A stretch of 64,000 nucleotides of DNA, from the NCBI RefSeq assembly GCF_002878395.1, contig NC_061115.1, positions 156,314,247-156,378,246 on the forward strand, given 5' to 3'. The notes beneath the pieces are model-generated. The model was not told the origin of the DNA, did not search any database, and was given only the letters and a program-made list of their open reading frames with translations. Position numbers and translations under genes: made by a program. The DNA comes from Capsicum annuum. Taxonomy: Eukaryota > Streptophyta > Magnoliopsida > Solanales > Solanaceae. Of the stretch, positions 58,014 to 64,000 are shown one piece after another. The first letter of the stretch is position 1. Each line of letters opens with the position of its first letter.

Positions 58014-58032
58014 GTCCTCATGTTCCGAGGAT
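58014..58032 (+). promoter_or_regulatory. Conserved LTR stem-loop, element D
   Basis: GTCCTCATGTTCCGAGGAT: six pairs including one G-T, 7-nt loop, about 340 bases before the LTR end. Confidence 0.6.
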
Positions 58033-58375
58033 GTGATGTCTGATGTTGGTTTCATGGAATTGTTTACATTTGATAACTGAGTATGAGTCAGTTGGGGCAT
58101 GTTCAATGGCTCGATGGTTTTATTGATTTTCTTAGAGGCTTGTCAAACTAGTATAGATGTTGGGAGTTGACTAATAAGTCATATTTTGTTATCTTTCTTA
58201 AATTCTTTTATTCTTGAATGATGATTACTCTGTTGATATTTGAGAGTTATTTATGGAAACCCCGTTGATTTGTGTTGAACTGAATGAAAATGGCTCAAAG
58301 GGTTAGCTTGGGGCTACTCGTAGCCTCAATCACTGTGTGACGCTCTGGGACCCATTTTTTGGGGTGTTACAAACT

Positions 58376-58387
58376 TGGTATCAGAGC
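58376..58387 (+). other. Primer binding site, tRNA-iMet (element D)
   Basis: TGGTATCAGAGC, the exact canonical site, 4 bases after the LTR. Confidence 0.92.
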
Positions 58388-58524
58388 CTAAGGTTTTAAG
58401 GTGTCCTAGGGAGTCTAACAAGCCGCATTAAGTAGAGTCTTGATCATCAGTGTGTAACGCGCCAAATTTATGAGCAAGAGGCTGCAAGACATTTTAGGAA
58501 AAAGTGTTATTCTTTCTTTCAAAA

Positions 58525-59835
58525 ATGCCTTCACGTCGAGCGAGAAGAAATAATGATGGTCAACAACCTCAACCCGCTGACCCATTGAATGAAAATGTGT
58601 CTTATACTGAATTTCGGGCAGCCTTTCAGGCGCTGGCCCAAGATGTTATTTCAAATGGTTAGGCCAACTCGGCTCTGGCTCCACAGCAGCAAGGAGGTGA
58701 TTCAGCTGCTTCCAGGATCTGTGACTTCATGTGGATGAATCCGCCAGAATTCTATCGGTCCAAGTCTGATGAGAATCCACGATTGTTTTTAGAAGAGGTG
58801 CAAAAGATTACTCAGGTGATGCATGTATCTGAGGAACATAGTGTGAAGTTGGCTGTGTATAGGTTGAAAGACCTTGCTTATGACTGGGTTGTTGCTTGGA
58901 GGAAAGGTAGAGATGAGAGAGTTGTCCCTACAACTTGGAAAAAGTTCCAGGATGTATTCCTAGATAAGTTTTTCCCTTTAGAGATGAGGAAAGCGAAGGT
59001 GGAAGAGTTTATGAACCTGCGATAGGGCTCTATGACTGTTAGGGAGTACTATCTATAGTTCAATCAGTTTCCCAAGTATGCTCCTGACTTAGTGGCTGAT
59101 AATAGGGCTAGTGTGAGTAAGTTTGTGACTGGAGTGTCTAGTAATGTGGTTAAGGAGTGTAGGTCTGTGATGCTGAATAGTGAGATGAATCTTTCTAGGC
59201 TGATGACCCATGCCCAACAGATTAAGGAAGATAAGATTAAGGAGAGAGATAGAATGAGAGGGAATAAAAGAGCTAGGTCTGAGTAGCACGGACAAGGTAA
59301 GACTAGATCGCAGGGAGGGAGTCGCCCTCAGTATCAGGATCATTCGTCTATGCCAGCACCATCATCTTCTAGTGCTCCCGTGCCTAGAGGTAGGCAGGAG
59401 CAAAGTAGTAAGTCATATGCATCCAGGTCCCAATACAGTACTGGCAGTAAGCCAAATCATCCCCTGTGTCCTAAGTGTGGTAAGGATCATTTGGGTGAGT
59501 GTTGGGGTAAGAAGAGGGGTTGTTTTTGGTATGGTGACATGGGTCACAGAGTTAGAGATTGTCCACAAGATGGACAAGGGCGTCACTACCATCGCCCTCA
59601 GACCCAGACTCAAAAAGTTAGTGCTCCAATTCCAGTGACTCGCCCAGCCCCAGCTCAGGGCTCCTCTTCTAGCAATGCTGGCGGGCAGCGCCAAAATAGA
59701 TTTTATGCTTTACCGTCCCTCCGAGAACAGGAGGACTCTCCCGATGTTGTTATTGTTATGCTTCGTATATTTCTGTTTGATTGCATGCTTTGTTGGATTC
59801 TGTATCCAGTTTCTCATATGTTACACCTTTGATTA
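58525..59835 (+). pseudogene. gag (element D), broken
   Basis: Starts at ATG 58525 (MPSRRARRNNDGQQPQPADP). Gag domain: MNPPEFYRSKSDENPRLFLE, DLAYDWVVAWRKGRDE, FQDVFLDKFFPLEMRKAKVE, NVVKECRSVMLNSEMNLSRL. Nucleocapsid: PLCPKCGKDHLGECW, then a knuckle CFWYGDMGHRVRDC (59521-59562) in which the second Cys is Tyr. Stops occur at about 58660, 59023, 59056 and 59284; three of the four replace a residue encoded by CAG or a similar one-step codon. It runs into the protease part through a frameshift near 59765. Confidence 0.88.
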
Positions 59836-62800
59836 CTGTGAATTTTAAAATGAGTCCTGAGATTATTCCTGAGCCTATCCTAGTTTCTACCCCAGTGGCT
59901 GATTCGATTGTTGCCCAGAAAGTGTATAAAAAGTGTCCTGTTACCATTCTTCATAGAGTCTTATTGGCCGATCTAATTGAGTTAGATATGGTAGATTTTG
60001 ATGTGGTTCTAGGTATGGACTAGCTGTATTCTCCTTATGCCTCTATTGATTGTCAAACCCGGGTGGTCAAGTTTCAGTTTTTGGTTGTATCCGTGTTTGA
60101 GTGGTCTGGGAATTCTGTGTCACCCAAGAGTCATTTTATCCCTTACCTCAAAGCTAAAAAGATTATTTCCAAAGGGTGTATTTACCATTTGGTTAGAGTC
60201 AAAGACACTAAGTTTGAGACTCCAACTCTCCAGTCTGTTAACGTCGTCAATGAGTTTTCTAATGTCTGTTTGGATGATCTCCCAGGGATACCTCCTGATA
60301 GAGAGATAGAGTTTAGGATTGATCTTCTTCCCTATACTCAGCCCATTTCTATTCCTCCTTACCATATGGCCCCTACAGAACTTAAGGAGTTGAAAAAGCA
60401 ACTCAATGATCTACTAGATAAAGGTTTTATAAGGCCCAGTGTTTCTCCTTGGGGTGCTTCTGTGTTGTTTGTGAGAAAGAAAGATGGCTCTTTGCATATG
60501 TGCATTGATTACCGCCAACTGAATAAAGTCACCGTCAAAAATAAGTACCCCCTTCCGAGAATAGATGATTTGTTTGACCAATTTCAAGGTGCAAGTTATT
60601 TCTCAAAGATAAACCTTCATTCCGGCTATCATCAACTCAAAGTTAGGGAGTGTGACATCTCAAAAACCGCTTTCCAAACTCATTATGGCCATTTTGAGTT
60701 TCTTGTTATGTCTTTCGGGTTAACTAATGCCCCAGCAGCTTTCATGGACCTTATGAATCGAGTGTTCAGACTATATCTGGATATGTTTGTCATAGTGTTC
60801 ATCAATGATATACTGGTGTACTCCCGTAGTGAGGATGAACATTCTGATCATCTCCGAACTGTCTTACAAACCCTTAGACATCACAAGTTATTTGCCAAGT
60901 TCAGTAAGTGTGAGTTTTAGCTAAGGTCAGTTGCTTTTCTGGATCATATCATTTCTTCCAAAGGTATTAGAGTTGATCCCTAAAAGACCGAAGCTGTTAG
61001 AAATTGGCCTAGACCTATTTCTCTGACTGATATTTGAAGTTTCTTGGGTTTAGTTAGCTATTATCGCTGTTTTATTGAGGGTTTCTCCTCTATAGCATCT
61101 CCTATGACTCTATTAATCCAAAAGAAAGTGAAGTTCTTGTGGTCCGAATCTTGTGAGAAGTGTTTTCAGGAGTTAAAGACTCGACTCACTTCAGCCCCTG
61201 TGTTAACTTTGCCTGATGGTATTGATGGTTTTGTGGTGTACTGTGATGCTTCGAGAGTTGGGTTGGGTTGTGTATTGATGCAGAAAGGTAAGGTGATAGC
61301 TTATGCTTCTAGACAGTTAAAACCCCATAAGAAAAATTACCCCACCTATGACCTTGAGTTGGCTGCTGTTGTGTTTGCTTTGAAATCTAGAGACACTATT
61401 TGTATGGTGTCCATGTTGATGTTTTCACTGATCATAAGAGTCTGCAGTATGTGTTTACCCAGAGAGAATTGAATCTTAGGCAGAGATGATGGTTAGAATT
61501 ATTAAAGGACTATGATATGAGTGTGTTGTACCATCTGGGAAAGGCCAATGTTGTGGTGGATAATCTAAGTAGAGTGACCATGGGTAGTGTTTCGCATGTG
61601 GTAAAAGGTAAGCAAGAGTTGGCTCGTGATGTACATCGTTTGGCTAGATTGGGGGTAAGGTTATTTGACTCTGCTGAAGGTAGTATAGGGGTTCAGAGTA
61701 GTTCCGAATCCTCCTTGGTTTCGGAAGTGAAGGAAAAGCAATACTTAGATGCTAGTTTGGTCAGACTTAAGGAGTCAGTCAAGGACCAAAAAGTAGAGGT
61801 TTTCTCCCAAGGGGGAGATGGTGTGTTGAGATTGTAGGGTAGATTATATGTCCCAAATGTTGATGATCTGAGACAGAGGATTATGGCTGAAGTGCATGGG
61901 GCGCGATATTCTATTCATCCTGGTGCCACCAAAATGTACCAAGACTTGCGGGAAATCTATTAGTGGAGTGGCATGAAGAAAGATATAGCAGCATTTGTAG
62001 CTAAGTATGCAACATGCCAACAGGTTAAGGTTGAACACCAAAGACCTGGTAGTATGATGCAAGAGTTTAGTAGTCCTACCTGAAAGTGGGAAGAGATAAA
62101 TATGGACTTCGTGATTGGTTTACCTCCTTCCCAACGCCATCATTATTCTATTTGGTTTGTGGTTGATAGGTTAACTAAGTCTGATCATTTCTTACCTATT
62201 CATACTTCATATACTACTGAGGATTACGCTAGATTGTATATCTGAGAGCTAGTCAGACTGCATGGAGTTCCCTTGTCTATCATTTTGGATAGGGGTACTC
62301 AGTTCACTTTGCAATTTTGGAAAGCTTTTCAGAAGGATCTTGGTACCCAAGTGCTTTTGAGTTCTATTTTTCATCCGCAGACCGATGGTCAGGCTGAGTG
62401 GACCATCCAGACCTTAGAGGATATGTTGAGAACTTGTGCACTTGACTTTAAGGGAAGTTGGGATGATCACTTACCGTTGATAGAGTTTGCTTACAATAAC
62501 AGTTTCCACTCTAGTATTGGCATGGCTCTATTTGAAGCCTTATATGGGAGAAAGTATAGATTACCCATAGGTTGGTTTGAGGTGGGTAAAGCGGCTGCAA
62601 GTGGTCCTGAATCGGTATTTGAAGCTATGAAAAAAGTTAAGCTGATTAGGGAAAGGTTGAAAACTGCGCAGAGTCGTCAGAAGTCATATGCGGATGTTAG
62701 AAGGAGAGACCTTGAGTTTGAAATTGGTGACCTAGTGTATCTAAAAATTTCACCCATGAGGGGGGTGAAGAGATTCGAAAAGAAGGGAAAGCTTAGTCCC

Positions 62801-63195
62801 TGTTATGCTAGTCCTTACAAAATTCTTAGCTGTGTTGGTAAGGTAGCTTATGAGGTCGATTTGCCTTCCGAGTTGTTCTCTGTTCATCAAATATTCCATG
62901 TCTCCATGCTTAGAAAGCATATTAGCGATGTTGTGGTAGTGGATTCCTCTGTGAGTACTGACATTCAAGAAAATCTTTCTTTTGATGAGATTCCTATTGA
63001 GATTCTTGATTTCAGTGCCCGAAGACTAAGGAACAAAGAAGTTCCCTTGGTCAAGGTGTTGTGGCGAAACCAATTTTTTGAGGGTTCAATTGGGAAACTG
63101 AGGCGGATATGCGATCCAAGTACCCGCACCTATTTTCCGCAAACTCCGATCAAGCCGAAGGTACCGTTCTTTCCTAAATCATGCACTTTTAATTA
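59781..63195 (+). pseudogene. pol (element D): protease, RT, RNase H, integrase, chromodomain-like tail
   Basis: Protease (59781): ALLDSVSSFSYVTP, where relatives have DxGAS; Gly is lost. RT (60063-60920): [53 protein letters not shown] and [10 protein letters not shown]; the first Asp of the triad and one of the DD pair are Asn. RNase H (61044-61550): [16 protein letters not shown], a shift near 61385, [11 protein letters not shown]. Integrase: HGARYSIHPGATKMYQDLRE, NMDFVIGLP, LDRGTQFTLQFWKAF, HPQTDGQAEWTIQTLED (core Asp and Glu kept). The tail (to 63195) reads RRLRNKEVPLVKVLWRNQ. A frameshift after FFEG puts the usual WE.EADMRSKYPHLF end in another frame. Stops near 60022, 60918, 61036, 61487, 61836, 61960, 62083 and 62243. 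Confidence 0.92.
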
Positions 63196-63377
63196 AAGTT
63201 GCAGCAGTTCAGCTGTCATTTATTATGTGTTCAGCTATAGTTTCTTGAATTTATGCATTCTATGTTGCATTCGGAGTGAGAAACGATGTGGTGATGAGTC
63301 TAACGAATGGTTTCAGCTGTATTCTCTCGTCCCTATCTAATCTTGGCTTGTCTAGCGTCATTCAAGGATGAATGTTT

Positions 63378-63391
63378 CAAAGTGGGGATGA
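63378..63391 (+). other. Polypurine tract (element D)
   Basis: CAAAGTGGGGATGA immediately before the 3' LTR. Confidence 0.7.
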
Positions 63392-64000
63392 TGTAATACC
63401 CCGAAAAATTTTTCGTTGAAATTTTGTGCGTAAACGTGTTGGGTTCTATCTTCTAGAATAAATTATAAATTTTACATGCTGAATGTCTTAGATTATGACC
63501 CACCATTGCGTAGATTATTGAATAATCTTTCCAACGATATGTGGATCATCCAAAACGGACACCCGAGCGAACAGTAAAATATGCAGGAAAAAGTACTGAG
63601 GCCTGGCGTATTTTTGCTCCAAATTTAAACGATCATAAATCCTTGTAAATAATGATCTGGGTGATCTATTATATATCAACGGAAATCTCTACGAGTCCTC
63701 TTTCCAATGAAATTGGTTTTATCCAATTTGTCTATCGAAGCAAAATGTTATGATTGATCTACTTCAGCCTACCAAAAGCGAATTTTTGTGTCAATTTCAA
63801 ACAATCATACCTCCTCGTACATAATGATATAGGTGAGATAATATATATCATCATAAACATATGAGAGTTCTCTTTCTAATAAAATTGGTTTCATCCAATT
63901 TGGATATCGGAGTAAAACGTTATGGATGATCTACTTCAGACTATCAAAACAGTCCACCAAAGGACAGATTCGAGAATATTTGATTTTTAGGGGCGTTTTG
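63392..64000 (+). repeat. 3' LTR of element D, partial
   Basis: Starts TGTAATACCCCGAAA and matches 55962-56620. Relative to the 5' copy it lacks 40 bp (56141-56180). Continues beyond the window. Confidence 0.92.

Larger units (their letters stand above)
55962..58371 (+). repeat. 5' LTR of element D
   Basis: 2,410 bp, TGTAATACCCC...GGGGTGTTACA. It carries a 172-bp imperfect tandem duplication (about 56230-56573), a TATA-like sequence (56665), a TAGCACCGAGTGA block (57363) and a stem-loop (58014). The CG-palindrome cluster of LTRs A-C is absent. Confidence 0.92.
55962..64000 (+). mobile_element. Tekay/Del-type Ty3/gypsy element D, 3' LTR runs off the window
   Basis: 5' LTR, tRNA-Met primer site, gag, protease, RT, RNase H, integrase, chromodomain-like tail, polypurine tract and the first 609 bases of the 3' LTR. 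It is the best preserved pol in the window, with several frames over 140 codons, yet it has at least a dozen stops, several frameshifts and two lost RT active-site Asp residues. The right end and target duplication cannot be seen. Confidence 0.92.

Overview
The window is nuclear DNA from a flowering plant, almost certainly a nightshade and most likely pepper (Capsicum). The clues are AT-rich sequence, long Ty3/gypsy LTRs of the Tekay/Del type, Athila-type elements, an Au-type SINE, and two decayed copies of a DUF1985/Ulp1-protease transposon gene that I know from memory as very abundant in pepper. I see no intact host gene. Nearly all recognisable coding sequence is transposon-derived and broken.

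Layout. 1-5.8 kb: the 3' end of a decayed Mutator-like (MULE) transposase, then AT-rich DNA holding four clusters of a palindromic CTGTTG/CAACAG repeat and a ~1.9 kb inverted duplication (about 2500-4400). 5.8-17.4 kb: a 167-bp tandem satellite split by a complete but dead 10.45-kb Tekay-type retrotransposon (element A, 6304-16757). 17.4-26.5 kb: two decayed DUF1985/Ulp1 genes, one plus (18241-21809) and one minus (23528-25744), with a GRF zinc-finger remnant between them. The CAACAG repeat fills their introns and flanks and becomes a regular 21-bp minisatellite at 26160-26500. 26.5-28.9 kb: a promoter-like stretch, a (TA)n run, a hairpin, and opposed polypyrimidine and polypurine tracts. 28.9-35.9 kb: a truncated minus-strand Tekay element (B) abutting an LTR of another family (C) that carries a SINE. 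35.9-43.5 kb: a minus-strand Athila-type element (Athila 1) with gag-pro and an env-like ORF but no reverse transcriptase or integrase. 43.5-47.3 kb: a Ty1/copia reverse-transcriptase remnant (minus) and unassigned DNA. 47.3-54.8 kb: a complete Athila-type element (Athila 2) with two LTRs and a perfect 5-bp target duplication, again gag-pro only. 55.9-64 kb: a Tekay element (D) with 5' LTR, gag, pol and the start of its 3' LTR.

How the parts relate. The elements are nested: A sits in the satellite, Athila 2 sits in older unassigned DNA, and the SINE sits in LTR C. None looks autonomous. Premature stops lie mostly where C-to-T or G-to-A change would turn CAG, CAA, CGA or TGG into stops, as expected for long-methylated, deaminating transposons. 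The most unusual signals are the palindromic repeat tied to the Ulp1/MULE genes, a stem-loop conserved at the same place in four different Tekay LTR families, and two Athila-type elements that lack pol at the same junction. All calls come from reading the sequence; family names rest on remembered motifs, not on searches.
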